Source: an uncultured Ruminococcus sp. (GTDB lineage: Bacteria; Bacillota; Clostridia; Oscillospirales; Acutalibacteraceae). Taken from it: 64,000 nt of DNA. Location of the stretch: the NCBI GenBank assembly GCA_944415425.1, contig CALYBP010000003.1, forward strand, positions 1 to 64,000, given 5' to 3'. The notes below the pieces were generated by a model. That model did not search any database. It had not been told where the DNA came from and saw only the letters and a list, made by a program, of their open reading frames with translations. A program made the translations under genes and the position numbers. Below, piece by piece: positions 18,838-27,388 of the stretch. Numbering within the stretch: the first letter of the stretch is position 1; each line of letters begins with the position of its first letter.

Positions 18838-19665
18838 TTAAGTATTTTTTTCCTTGTTTCTGTATTCAACGGGCGTACATCCGTAAACCTTTTTGCATTG
18901 CTCGATAAAAGATTTTGTGTTTGCGAATCCGTTATTTTTTGCCGCCTCCTTAACGGAGCAATCAAAATACAGCATATCCCTTATGGCGTTTTCAAGTCTT
19001 ATCCCCTGCAAAAATACATAAATGTACAGTTTGTGGCTTTCTTAAAATAATTTGAAAAATATGTCGGAGTAAGACCTATGTACGATGATATGTCATCCAA
19101 TGTGATTTCATTTTTATAGTTTTCTTCAATATAGCTTATCGCCTTTTTTGCGTATCCGACATTGGGCATATTTGAAAAAGAAACATTATCCTTTTTTACA
19201 AGACAATCGGTAAGTAATATTTTACAAATTTTTATAATGTCGATGTTGAGTGATAGCTGATAAAAAGTAGGCTTGTCCTCCACAACGGGAATCATACCGC
19301 GTATTATCTGAGAAAGCTCATCCTTAGCCCTGCCGTTTAATACAAATTTATAATCGTCAATCTTTTTATAAAAGCTCTTGATAAAATCATATGAAAGCAA
19401 AATTACAATATGATAATTGTTATCGATATATTCCGGTGTACTTGTTTCATGAAGCTCGTCGCTGTTTGCAAGATACATATCTCCGTTTTTGATACAAACA
19501 CTTCTCTTGCCGAACTTTGCGTCAAGCTCTCCTCTTACCATATACACAAGCTCTATTTCACTATGCCAATGTAGATGGCTGTGACATCTGTATGCGGGCT
19601 TGTTCTGTATAAGCAGTTTTGCGGGTAAATTTCATCATATTGTACAGTCTCAAAGAAAAAACTCA
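18838..19665 (-). pseudogene. AraC-family regulator with two frameshifts
   Basis: The coding potential is spread over three frames. The N-terminus (MSFFFETVQYDEIY) is followed after a missing base near 19622-19628 by the cupin segment PAKLL...HSHLHWHSEIELVY. The main frame (18999-19547) carries the rest of the cupin domain and the first DNA-binding helix-turn-helix (ITLDDISSYIGLTPTYFSNYFKK). A second missing base, in a five-A tract at 19010-19014, separates this from IRLENAIRDMLYFDCSVKEAA...TPVEYRNK, the second helix-turn-helix. Neighbouring starch-binding genes suggest a former carbohydrate regulator. Either a decayed gene or sequencing errors. Confidence 0.8.
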
Positions 19666-19881
19666 TAATATTCTCCGTAAAAACTTTTTAATTATATCCT
19701 AGTATATAAGTATAACATATTTTTACAATATTGTCACCATATTATTATCATTCTCTTGATAAAATAATATATAATATTTCATAAATTTATTTAAGTTTAG
19801 TGTTATTTGATATGTATTTAATTAAGAGAGTAAATTTTAATGAAGTATATGGCAATAAATTATGATGTTTTACACAATTTA

Positions 19882-19910
19882 TTGCATTATGTTAATAATT
19901 TTTATATCAT
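19882..19910 (+). promoter_or_regulatory. Candidate promoter of the starch-binding protein gene
   Basis: TTGCAT, 17-bp spacer, TATCAT, in an otherwise AT-rich 302-base gap. A small hairpin (ATCTCAT/ATGAGAT, 19924-19946) lies between it and the GGAGGA ribosome binding site. Confidence 0.4.
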
Positions 19911-19967
19911 AATAGTGTAATAAATCTCATTGAAGAAAAATGAGATAATAAAAGAAGGAGGAACATT

Positions 19968-22115
19968 ATGAAAAGAATTTCAAAAAAAGCAGTCAGTATT
20001 TTGCTGACAGTTGCAATTCTTGCTGCTCAGTTAATAGTGTCGGTATTTCCCGCGTCAGCAGCACAACTGACTGCGTCGTCATCACAGGGCGAAACAGTTT
20101 ATTTTAAATTACCGCAGGAGTGGACAGGTCGAGTAGACACAACATCAGGTGAAACAGTGCTACCGGGCGTTTATGTAACAGGCGGTACTCACGGCGAGCA
20201 CACACCTTGGGTAGGCGAACATATGCCGCTTGTGCCCGGAACAAGTGATATTTACTCTTATGTTATTCCGGAAGACCAGACAGACATCATTTTCAACACA
20301 GGTATGCAGCGTGACTGGCAGACAGGCGATGTTGCAATAAGCGGCGGCGATATGATTTACATTATCGATAGCGATGTTGAAACCAAAAACGCACAGGGTC
20401 ACTGGGAACCCTACAACACAGACGAGCCTAAGGTTGCTACCGATTCGGGTGTATTCAGCTTTGTGGGCAAAAAGTCCGTCAGACTTAACTGCTACAATCA
20501 CACAACGGCAACTTACAGAATAGACGACGGTGAGGAAATTCCGTTTGAAAACGGAGATGTAATCACAATCGGCGAATCTGCTAAAATCGACACCGATGTT
20601 TCACTTACATTAACAGCTTCAAACGGCACTCAATCAACCTCTTATACTTATGTTTACCATAAGCTCACAAGCTTCCCCGTTTATGCTAAAAACAATGCCG
20701 GCTGGGAGCATATTTTCGTGCACTACTGGGGCGGAGATACCGTTTCAGTATGGCCGGGCGTTGAGATGTCGCTTGTTGAGGGAAGCGAAGATGTTTACTA
20801 CGCAGAGCTTCCGATGAACACAACAAACTTTAAGTTCAACAACGGCGATGCGGCTTACGGCGACGGAACAAAAGAAGAACAGACAAGCAATCTTGCTACG
20901 CAGAGTCTTGTGTCGGGTATTTCCGACTGCTACATAATTAACGCACTCTCAAGCGGCGAAACTGCAAACTCAGGTGAATATACATCCCTTGAGAAAGCTC
21001 TTTCAGGCAGCGTTGAAGAAGGAAAACCGATTATTGATAACGATGAAAACTCAGATTTAATTGCAAATATAACATCTGACGGCGAGCTCAAACTCGTATA
21101 CGCAACATCAGAGGATCTTGATTTTACGGAGGAGAAAACTCTTGTTACGGTACAGTTCGAAGTAGTTGCGGAGCAAACAGCACAGATTAATGTAAAGGCT
21201 ACTCCCGTTCAGATGTATTCGGGACTTGAAACAAAGGTTAACTTCCCGTCGTCTAACATTGTTTCGGGTAAAGTGACGGTGGGCGTTGACAGATCAACCC
21301 TTGCAGACCTTCTCACACAGGCTGATACTTATGAAGAAAGTATGTACACGGCGGCTTCATATCAGAACCTTGTTACAGTAAAGACAAACGCTCAGATTGT
21401 TTACGACAATCCAACATCGACACAGGCTATGATAGACGAGCAGGCACAGCTTCTTCAGACTGCTATTGATGAGCTTGTTGAAGAAAGCGACGACGGAAAT
21501 TATTACTACTTTAAGAATACAGTAGGATGGGATGAAGTTTACTGCTACTGGTGGGGCGGAGAAACAGCTTGTCCCGCATTCCCCGGTGTTAAGATTTCAC
21601 TTGCTCCCGGAGCTACCGATATTTACAGAGTTGACCTTCCTCTTGACGCAACAGGACTTAACTTCAACGACGGAAGCAACGAGGACGGCAACAAGTTCCA
21701 GACAGATTCTATCACAGGCGACGACATTATGGTAAACGGTAATATGTTCGTTGCAGACCCTGAAATTACAACGGAGAAAAACAACGGAATCCGTTACGGC
21801 GGTACAGTTGAAACATATGTTCCGAGAAAAATTTACTTTGTGAACAACGCAGGCTGGGACGATGTATACTGCTACTGGTGGGGAACTACAACCGACGCAA
21901 CAGCTTGCCCCGCATTCCCCGGTGTTCAGGCAAGACTTGTTGAAGGCACGGAGAACATTTACTACTGCACTCTTCCCGACGACGCAACCGGATTTAACTT
22001 CAGCAACGGTAAGGAAGGCACAAACGGCGGAGAACAAACTGACAGTATGTCTGCGTTTGAGGGCGGCAAGCTTTTGAAGATGTATCTGACAAGTAAGTAC
22101 GAAAAGAACGGCTGA
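19968..22115 (+). CDS. Secreted starch-binding protein with CBM26-like modules; dockerin cut off by TGA
   Basis: 715 residues. The signal peptide ends near ...FPASAAQ. Modules in order: CBM26-like (33-145), Ig-like (146-225), CBM26-like with NNAGWEHIFVHYWGG (226-315), a beta-rich segment reminiscent of half a cohesin (350-430), a FIVAR-like helical domain (440-510), then two CBM26-like modules (GWDEVYCYWWGG; GWDDVYCYWWG). The frame stops at TGA, 22113-22115. The same frame continues open for 49 codons with a dockerin. CBM26 modules bind starch, and no catalytic domain is visible. Likely a substrate-binding subunit of an amylosome. Confidence 0.85.
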   Translation: MKRISKKAVSILLTVAILAAQLIVSVFPASAAQLTASSSQGETVYFKLPQEWTGRVDTTSGETVLPGVYVTGGTHGEHTPWVGEHMPLVPGTSDIYSYVIPEDQTDIIFNTGMQRDWQTGDVAISGGDMIYIIDSDVETKNAQGHWEPYNTDEPKVATDSGVFSFVGKKSVRLNCYNHTTATYRIDDGEEIPFENGDVITIGESAKIDTDVSLTLTASNGTQSTSYTYVYHKLTSFPVYAKNNAGWEHIFVHYWGGDTVSVWPGVEMSLVEGSEDVYYAELPMNTTNFKFNNGDAAYGDGTKEEQTSNLATQSLVSGISDCYIINALSSGETANSGEYTSLEKALSGSVEEGKPIIDNDENSDLIANITSDGELKLVYATSEDLDFTEEKTLVTVQFEVVAEQTAQINVKATPVQMYSGLETKVNFPSSNIVSGKVTVGVDRSTLADLLTQADTYEESMYTAASYQNLVTVKTNAQIVYDNPTSTQAMIDEQAQLLQTAIDELVEESDDGNYYYFKNTVGWDEVYCYWWGGETACPAFPGVKISLAPGATDIYRVDLPLDATGLNFNDGSNEDGNKFQTDSITGDDIMVNGNMFVADPEITTEKNNGIRYGGTVETYVPRKIYFVNNAGWDDVYCYWWGTTTDATACPAFPGVQARLVEGTENIYYCTLPDDATGFNFSNGKEGTNGGEQTDSMSAFEGGKLLKMYLTSKYEKNG

Positions 22116-22265
22116 TACAGATATAAGGCAGATTATGTTGACCTTGACGCATATATCAACAGTATCGGCAAGGTTATCGGCGATGTTGACAACGACGGAA
22201 ATATTTCCGTTAAGGACGCAACACTTATTCAAAAATATCTTGCCGAAATAATAACAGAAATCTAA
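22116..22265 (+). pseudogene. Dockerin module downstream of an in-frame TGA
   Basis: In frame with the preceding gene. After the TGA come YRYKADYVDLDAYINSIGK and then GDVDNDGNISVKDATLIQKYL, a good dockerin calcium loop, ending at TAA 22263-22265. The frame and the dockerin are intact, so the TGA looks like a recent TGG-to-TGA change or a read-through stop. Only one canonical calcium loop is present. Confidence 0.75.
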
Positions 22266-22279
22266 ACTCTCTTTTACTA

Positions 22280-22310
22280 AAGGGCGGCTGTATTTTATAC
22301 AGTCGCCCTT
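22280..22310 (+). terminator. Hairpin terminator after the dockerin
   Basis: AAGGGCGGCTGTAT pairs with ATACAGTCGCCCTT. It lies just after the TAA of the dockerin rather than after the TGA, which supports the longer gene as the original unit. The following T run is weak. Confidence 0.6.
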
Positions 22311-22374
22311 GCTTTGCGTATATTTCACGTTAATTAACACCCGGATTTTATAAATCTAATAGTATGCACATTTC

Positions 22375-23208
22375 TCATTTCTTTATGCACATAAAAGCAC
22401 ACATCGTTCCCCTCTTTCCCTTTGTGGCTCTGTGGCTCCAAAGCAAATCGCTGTTGCAGTTTGTACATACATCCGATACCGTAATGTTTTCTTCTTTAAC
22501 ACCCGCATTTACGAGTATCTGCCTGTTAGTTTCAAGCAAATCAATCATAAATTTTCCGTTATCCTTAGGAAATACAAATTTTTTGCAGTCAAGGTCACTT
22601 AATTCATAAAACCTGTCGGCGCACGGCTTATCAACCTCGTAACAACAGACGGAAATTGCGGGTCCTATTGCCGCAACAATATCACAAGGGTCTGTTGAGT
22701 AACATTCTTTCATCTTTTGTATTACCTTTTCCCCTATTCTGCCTACTGTGCCTCTCCAGCCCGCGTGAGCAAGAGCGATGACTTTTTTCTTTGTATCAAC
22801 AAAAAACAAAGGCGTACAGTCGGCATAGTACGTCACAAGCGTTACTCCTGCCTCGTTTGTTACAAGAGCGTCAACGCTTTGCATATCACGGGGTTTATAT
22901 ATTCCCACTCCGCAGTTTTCATGTGTTACGGCTCTTACAACCGTGTTGTGGTCCTGAGCAGAGGCGGTAAGGGTGTTGTAGTCAAAGCCTGCACTTTCGC
23001 AAAATCGTTTGTAATTTTCAGTTACATTATCAGGGTTGTCTCCCCTGTTAAACGCAAGATTCATCGAGGAAAATTCGTTTTCGGACACTCCCCCGAGCCT
23101 TGTGGAAAATGCGTGATTTATGAATTTTATTTCCGACAAAGAATTATATGTTAGATATGGAACTGCGTTTGAACAGTTCAGCGACATATTTTCAGATGAA
23201 AAATTCAA
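22375..23208 (-). CDS. pgeF: Laccase-domain multicopper/purine nucleosidase family protein (PgeF/YfiH)
   Basis: 277 residues of the YfiH family, whose members act on purine nucleosides and in peptidoglycan editing. Conserved blocks are FSTRLGGVSENEFSSMNLAF, ADCTPLFFVD, ALAHAGWRGTVGRIGEKVI and LWSHRATKGKRGTMCAFM, including the zinc-binding Cys and His residues. The TTG at 23208 is taken as start because GGAGGA lies upstream at proper spacing. Confidence 0.9.
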   Translation of the reverse strand: MNFSSENMSLNCSNAVPYLTYNSLSEIKFINHAFSTRLGGVSENEFSSMNLAFNRGDNPDNVTENYKRFCESAGFDYNTLTASAQDHNTVVRAVTHENCGVGIYKPRDMQSVDALVTNEAGVTLVTYYADCTPLFFVDTKKKVIALAHAGWRGTVGRIGEKVIQKMKECYSTDPCDIVAAIGPAISVCCYEVDKPCADRFYELSDLDCKKFVFPKDNGKFMIDLLETNRQILVNAGVKEENITVSDVCTNCNSDLLWSHRATKGKRGTMCAFMCIKK

Positions 23209-23265
23209 AATATCTTCCTCCGTAATTTATTGACTTTATGTTGATGTACAGAACAAAAAATTATC

Positions 23266-23294
23266 TTGAAAATGGAAATGAATAATGCTATAAT
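23266..23294 (+). promoter_or_regulatory. Promoter of the small cysteine-rich protein
   Basis: TTGAAA (23266-23271), 17-bp spacer, TATAAT (23289-23294). Confidence 0.75.
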
Positions 23295-23316
23295 TAGCCT
23301 ATGCGGGGTGAATACA

Positions 23317-23523
23317 ATGAAAAAGAAACTTTTTGGTCAAAACATCATACCCAACTGTGCATACTGCGAAAATTCCACTGCTGAAAATGAAATCGTTTAC
23401 TGCAAAAAAGGCAAGCGTATTCAAAACAATAAATGCAGGGCTTTTCGTTATGACCCACTTTTGAGAACACCGAAATCCTCGGCGTTTAAGAACCAATATA
23501 CAGCCGATGATTTTAAAATATAA
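23317..23523 (+). CDS. Small cysteine-containing hypothetical protein
   Basis: 68 residues with CAYCENS, VYCKKG and NKCRAFRYDPL: four cysteines in a CxxC...C...C pattern suggesting zinc binding. The basic sequence ends in a short polar tail. Similar small proteins are frequent in Clostridia and have no assigned role. The ATG at 23317 has GGGGTGA upstream; the longer frame would overlap the promoter. Confidence 0.75.
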   Translation: MKKKLFGQNIIPNCAYCENSTAENEIVYCKKGKRIQNNKCRAFRYDPLLRTPKSSAFKNQYTADDFKI

Positions 23524-23541
23524 ACAAATACTACATATGTT

Positions 23542-23576
23542 AAAAGCTTTATCTCAACCGATAAAGCTTTTTTATT
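23542..23576. terminator. Bidirectional terminator
   Basis: AAAAGCTTTATC pairs with GATAAAGCTTTT, flanked by T runs usable from both sides by the convergent genes. Confidence 0.8.
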
Positions 23577-23595
23577 TGTCTATATTATCACAAAT

Positions 23596-24132
23596 TTATG
23601 CGAGCTGAAAATCCTTTATGTAGCTGTCTATTGACTTCTTTATGATTTCTTTCGCTTTTTTCACACCGTTTATTTCTGTTACCGAGGTAGTCTTATCCGC
23701 CTCAAGCGTTTTATAAACCTGGAAGAAATGCTGGATTTCCTCAAAATAATGCTTGGGAAGCTCCTTAATATCGGTATAAAAATTGTAGTTAGGGTCATTT
23801 ACGGGCACTGCAATTATCTTTTCATCACAGCTGTTGTTGTCTATCATATTTAAAACGCCGATAGGTTTGCACTCAACAAGCGTCATCGGCTGAATCTGCT
23901 CACTGCACAAGACAAGTACATCAAGCGGATCTCCATCCTCTGCGTAAGTTCTGGGAATAAATCCGTAATTTGCAGGGTAATGGGTTGATGTAAACAAAAC
24001 TCTGTCAAGCTTTAAAAGTCCCGTTTCCTTATCAAGCTCATATTTATTTTTGCCGCCCTTTGAGATTTCAATAACAGCATAAAATTTTTCTGTCGTAATC
24101 CTTTTCGGGGAAATATCGTGCCATATATTCAT
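23596..24132 (-). CDS. ppa: Inorganic pyrophosphatase (family I)
   Basis: Hydrolyses pyrophosphate to phosphate. 178 residues with EISKGGKNKYELD, HYPANYGFIPRTYAEDGDPLDVLVL (the DxxxxD metal-binding segment) and NDPNYN. The start is the ATG at 24132 with AGGGTGAT upstream; the frame extends 21 codons further upstream without support. Confidence 0.95.
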   Translation of the reverse strand: MNIWHDISPKRITTEKFYAVIEISKGGKNKYELDKETGLLKLDRVLFTSTHYPANYGFIPRTYAEDGDPLDVLVLCSEQIQPMTLVECKPIGVLNMIDNNSCDEKIIAVPVNDPNYNFYTDIKELPKHYFEEIQHFFQVYKTLEADKTTSVTEINGVKKAKEIIKKSIDSYIKDFQLA

Positions 24133-24219
24133 ATAAATCACCCTTTTTAATATATATTCTAACACAATTATAAAGAAAGCTGCGATTGTTGTCAACCGCA
24201 GCTTTTAGATTGAAAGGAT

Positions 24220-26847
24220 TTATTTCTTAATTTTCTCAAATACAACTTTAATAATCTGAATAATAACCGTAGGTATCACGGCAAGAAGTCCGATAAAGCC
24301 GATTTGAACAGCATTGAGTGTTTCTACGCTGAAAAGCGGGTGCATAAACGGAACGAAGAGTACAAAAGCAAGCAGGAATACACCGAGGAAAAACGCACCC
24401 ACGCTGTATATATTGGATGTAAAGCCGATTTTAAATATTGAGTGACTGCTGCGGCAGTTAAAGCCGTGGAACAGTCTTGCAAGCGTAAGCGTTGCAAAAG
24501 CCATGGTGCTTGCGGTTGCGGCATTAACCTGTAAGCCGATGTAAAATGCGATCAGAGTTGAAATTGCGATAAGTGCTCCCTGACCGAACATACGGGCAAT
24601 GAAATCCTTTGTCATTATTCCCTTTTTGGGGTCACGGGGTTTTTGCGACAGCAAATCTCTTTCGGGCTGTTCCATTCCTATTGCAAGAGCCGGCAAAGAG
24701 TCGGTAAGCAGATTTATAAATAGGAGATGAACAGGCTCAAACGGTACGGGAAGCGCAAAAAGCGAGGTGTAAAGCACGGCAAAAATACCTGCCATATTGC
24801 CCGAAAGCAAGAACTGTATTGCGTTTTTAATATTTCTGAATACATTTCTGCCGTTTGCGACCGCCTTTATGATGGTTGCAAAGTTGTCATCCTGAAGTAT
24901 CATAGATGCGGCGTCTTTTGAAACCTCGGTGCCGGTTATTCCCATTGCAACGCCGATGTCAGCTTTTTTGAGAGCGGGAGCGTCGTTTACTCCGTCGCCT
25001 GTCATTGAAACGAAATTACCTTTTCTCTGCCAAGCTTCAACTATCCTGATTTTGTTTTCGGGTGAAACACGGGCATAAACTGATATTTTTTCTATCTTTT
25101 CATCAAGCTCTTCATCGCTCATCGCGTCAAGCTCAAGTCCCGTAACGGAAATATCACCGTCACGGAAAATTCCGATTTGCTTTGCAATGGCTGTTGCCGT
25201 AATTTTATGGTCGCCCGTAATCATTACAGGCTTTATTCCCGCACGGACAGCGTCAGCTACGGCTTGTTTTGACTCCTCTCTGGGAGGGTCGATCATTGCA
25301 ACAAGACCTAAGAAAATATAATCATATTCCGTATCAATACTGAGCTTTTCGTCCGATTCCTTATACGCAAATGTAAGAACACGCAAACCATCCTCGGAAT
25401 ACTTTTTATTCTGTTCAAGAATTAATTTTTTGTCCTCTTCGGTAATAGGGCGAACCCCGTCCTTTGTTGCAATGCTAATACAACGGTCAAGTATAACATC
25501 AAGCGCACCCTTTGTGAGAATATGATTCTGACCGTGCATTTTATATTTGGTGCTCATCATCTTTCTGTCGGAGTCAAACGGAACCTCTTCCACTCGTGAA
25601 ATTCCGCTTCTCATAACATTTTCATCAAGTCCCATATTTCGGAAAGTTTCAAGCAATGCGTATTCTGTCGGGTCGCCTATTCCCTTTCCGTCAACAATGC
25701 TTGAGTCATTGTTAAGAACCATATCATAGAGCAAGTGCCTGTGGCTCTCATACTGCAAATCGAGCTGGTCCTCACGGATACTTTCTCCGTTTACATAGAT
25801 TTTTTGCACAGTCATCTTGTTCTGCGTCAGCGTACCTGTTTTGTCAGAGCATATTACGGATACGCATCCGAGGCTTTCAACCGCTTTCAAGTCTTTTATT
25901 ACCGCATTTTCCCTTGCCATTTTTTGTGTACCCATTGCCTGAACAATAGTTACAATCGAGCTGAGTGCTTCGGGGATAGCGGCAACCGCGAGCGCAACGG
26001 CAAACATAAGAGCGTTCAGGATTTTATCCTGATTTAAACCAACCACGCCAACCGAATAGTTCTGCCACAGATTAAGAGCAAATACCACGGCGCATATTAT
26101 GAGAATAACGGTTGCAAGCACTTTTGAGAACTTGTCGAGACTTTGCTGAAGCGGAGTTTTCTTTTCCTTTGCGGCGTTCATCAGGGAGGCGATTTTGCCG
26201 ATTTCGGTATGCATTGCGGTGGAAGTAACCGCAACCAAGGCTCTGCCGTAGGTTACAAGACTTCCTGAGAAAACCATATTTGTCCTGTCGGCAAGCGGAA
26301 CCTCACCGTCAATTACAGAGTCCGTTTTATCTACATTTGTTGATTCGCCCGTAAGCGAGCTTTCGTTCACCTGCAAAGAGTAGCTATTGATTATTCTTCC
26401 GTCTGCAACAATCAAATCGCCTGCTTCAAGGACAATTATATCTCCCTCAACAACATCTTTTGAGTCAATTTCAATCTTTTGACCGTCGCGGATTACCTTT
26501 GCGCTGGGAGACGACAAAGATTTTAAACTTTCAAGTGATTTTTCAGCCTTAATGTGCTGAACAGTTCCGAGAACGGCGTTTATTATAATAACTGCAAAAA
26601 TAACAATGGTGCTTTCAATATTTCCCGAAAACATTGAAATTATTGCGGCTATTATCAAAATGATTACAAGAAAATCTGCAAACTGACTTAAAAATATCTG
26701 CATAACAGATTTTTTCTTACCCTCATCCAAAACATTCTTTCCGTTTTTCTCCAAAAGCTCCTGCGCTTTTTGAGATGAAATTCCGTCACTTGTAACTCCA
26801 AGATAATCTAAGACTTCCTGCTTTGACATCTGATACAAATTTTTCAT
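24220..26847 (-). CDS. P-type cation-transporting ATPase (Ca2+/Mn2+ type)
   Basis: 875-residue P2-type ATPase. Visible are an N-terminal cation ATPase domain, TGES in the actuator domain, the phosphorylation site CSDKTGTLTQ (Asp335), KGA in the nucleotide-binding domain, the hinge TGDGVNDAPALKKADIGVAMG, and a C-terminal six-helix block. PEAL in helix 4 fits the Ca2+/Mn2+ (PMR1/PacL-like) group. The leader carries a Mn2+-sensing yybP-ykoY riboswitch, so Mn2+ (or Ca2+) export is the best guess. Confidence 0.93.
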   Translation of the reverse strand: MKNLYQMSKQEVLDYLGVTSDGISSQKAQELLEKNGKNVLDEGKKKSVMQIFLSQFADFLVIILIIAAIISMFSGNIESTIVIFAVIIINAVLGTVQHIKAEKSLESLKSLSSPSAKVIRDGQKIEIDSKDVVEGDIIVLEAGDLIVADGRIINSYSLQVNESSLTGESTNVDKTDSVIDGEVPLADRTNMVFSGSLVTYGRALVAVTSTAMHTEIGKIASLMNAAKEKKTPLQQSLDKFSKVLATVILIICAVVFALNLWQNYSVGVVGLNQDKILNALMFAVALAVAAIPEALSSIVTIVQAMGTQKMARENAVIKDLKAVESLGCVSVICSDKTGTLTQNKMTVQKIYVNGESIREDQLDLQYESHRHLLYDMVLNNDSSIVDGKGIGDPTEYALLETFRNMGLDENVMRSGISRVEEVPFDSDRKMMSTKYKMHGQNHILTKGALDVILDRCISIATKDGVRPITEEDKKLILEQNKKYSEDGLRVLTFAYKESDEKLSIDTEYDYIFLGLVAMIDPPREESKQAVADAVRAGIKPVMITGDHKITATAIAKQIGIFRDGDISVTGLELDAMSDEELDEKIEKISVYARVSPENKIRIVEAWQRKGNFVSMTGDGVNDAPALKKADIGVAMGITGTEVSKDAASMILQDDNFATIIKAVANGRNVFRNIKNAIQFLLSGNMAGIFAVLYTSLFALPVPFEPVHLLFINLLTDSLPALAIGMEQPERDLLSQKPRDPKKGIMTKDFIARMFGQGALIAISTLIAFYIGLQVNAATASTMAFATLTLARLFHGFNCRSSHSIFKIGFTSNIYSVGAFFLGVFLLAFVLFVPFMHPLFSVETLNAVQIGFIGLLAVIPTVIIQIIKVVFEKIKK

Positions 26848-26873
26848 TTTTTCCTCCGTAAAATCAGGGAAAT

Positions 26874-26894
26874 AAAAAAGTCGAGTACCTCGAC
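26874..26894 (-). terminator. Riboswitch-controlled terminator before the ATPase
   Basis: On the minus strand GTCGAG-GTA-CTCGAC followed by TTTTTT, about 30 bases ahead of the ATPase start. An upstream CTCGA can pair with the same TCGAG, giving an alternative antiterminating stem. Confidence 0.75.
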
Positions 26895-26961
26895 CGCAAT
26901 TCGAGCAGAAGATTGATATATCAAACCTTATCCCCGACCGTTTTCGAGCGGTTTCCGATTA
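26874..26961 (-). ncRNA. Conserved leader element, copy A (unknown class)
   Basis: On the minus strand this holds GGAAACCGCTCGAAAACGG, then TCGGGGATAAGGTTTGATAT and ATCAATCT. It includes a small ACCG/CGGT hairpin and a TTGATATATCAA palindrome and ends in the T-run terminator. About 38 of the first 48 bases match a second leader at 37335-37416, ahead of an unrelated gene. It sits between the yybP-ykoY aptamer and the ATPase. I do not recognise the class. Confidence 0.6.
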
Positions 26962-26971
26962 TAAAACAAAA

Positions 26972-27100
26972 GAGACCCTTATTGCAAAAGACAAAAAGTC
27001 CGTGCAATAAAAGTCTCGTTCTTTAAGATATAACCGATACCCGAGCGGGTATGTACTGACGATTAATATCACAGATTATCTGCGAACTACTCCCCTTTAA
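26972..27100 (-). ncRNA. yybP-ykoY (Mn2+) riboswitch aptamer
   Basis: On the minus strand the order AAAGGGGAGTAG, CGTCAGTACA, a GC hairpin (ACCCGCTCGGGT), then GAACGAGAC...GTCTC matches the conserved yybP-ykoY layout. This class binds Mn2+ and turns on exporters. The long second arm pairs GAGACTTTTATTGCA with TGCAATAAGGGTCTC. Confidence 0.85.
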
Positions 27101-27110
27101 ATTTGCCCAA

Positions 27111-27139
27111 ATTATATCATATATATTTTCAGTTGTCAA
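27111..27139 (-). promoter_or_regulatory. Consensus sigma-A promoter of the riboswitch/ATPase transcript
   Basis: On the minus strand TTGACA (27139-27134), 17-bp spacer, TATAAT (27116-27111). It overlaps the end of the 80-aa gene, so the ATPase has its own transcript starting just before the aptamer. Confidence 0.85.
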
Positions 27140-27371
27140 GATTTATTTCCTTCTCGTCGACTTCAGCCTTACACTCTTTAGGCTTGCTCATCATAACGAG
27201 AATTATACCCACAAGCGCTAAAAAACATCCGCCAGCCGAAAAAACAGCGGAAAAATATATTTCTTCAAAAAGATAAGCTGTTATTATCGCCGCGATAAAT
27301 AACGCGATACACACCATAAGTAAAATAAAACCCGTTTTATAAAGTCCGTTCATTTTTGTACTGCCACGCAT
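27129..27371 (-). CDS. Small two-helix membrane protein
   Basis: 80 residues with hydrophobic segments around 10-34 and 42-65, followed by a charged tail (KPKECKAEVDEKEINLDN). No family recognised. It starts 17 bases after rsmA with an AAAGGCG site, so it is the last gene of the rRNA-methyltransferase operon. Confidence 0.7.
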   Translation of the reverse strand: MRGSTKMNGLYKTGFILLMVCIALFIAAIITAYLFEEIYFSAVFSAGGCFLALVGIILVMMSKPKECKAEVDEKEINLDN

Positions 27372-27388
27372 GATTTAACGCCTTTCTA

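Noticed and set aside
22113-22115. Selenocysteine at the TGA before the dockerin
   Set aside because: No convincing SECIS-like hairpin follows and the position aligns with linker sequence, not a redox site.
21597-22340. 247-aa reading frame on the minus strand
   Set aside because: Lies antisense to the CBM26 modules and dockerin of a well-supported gene; composition typical of a shadow frame.
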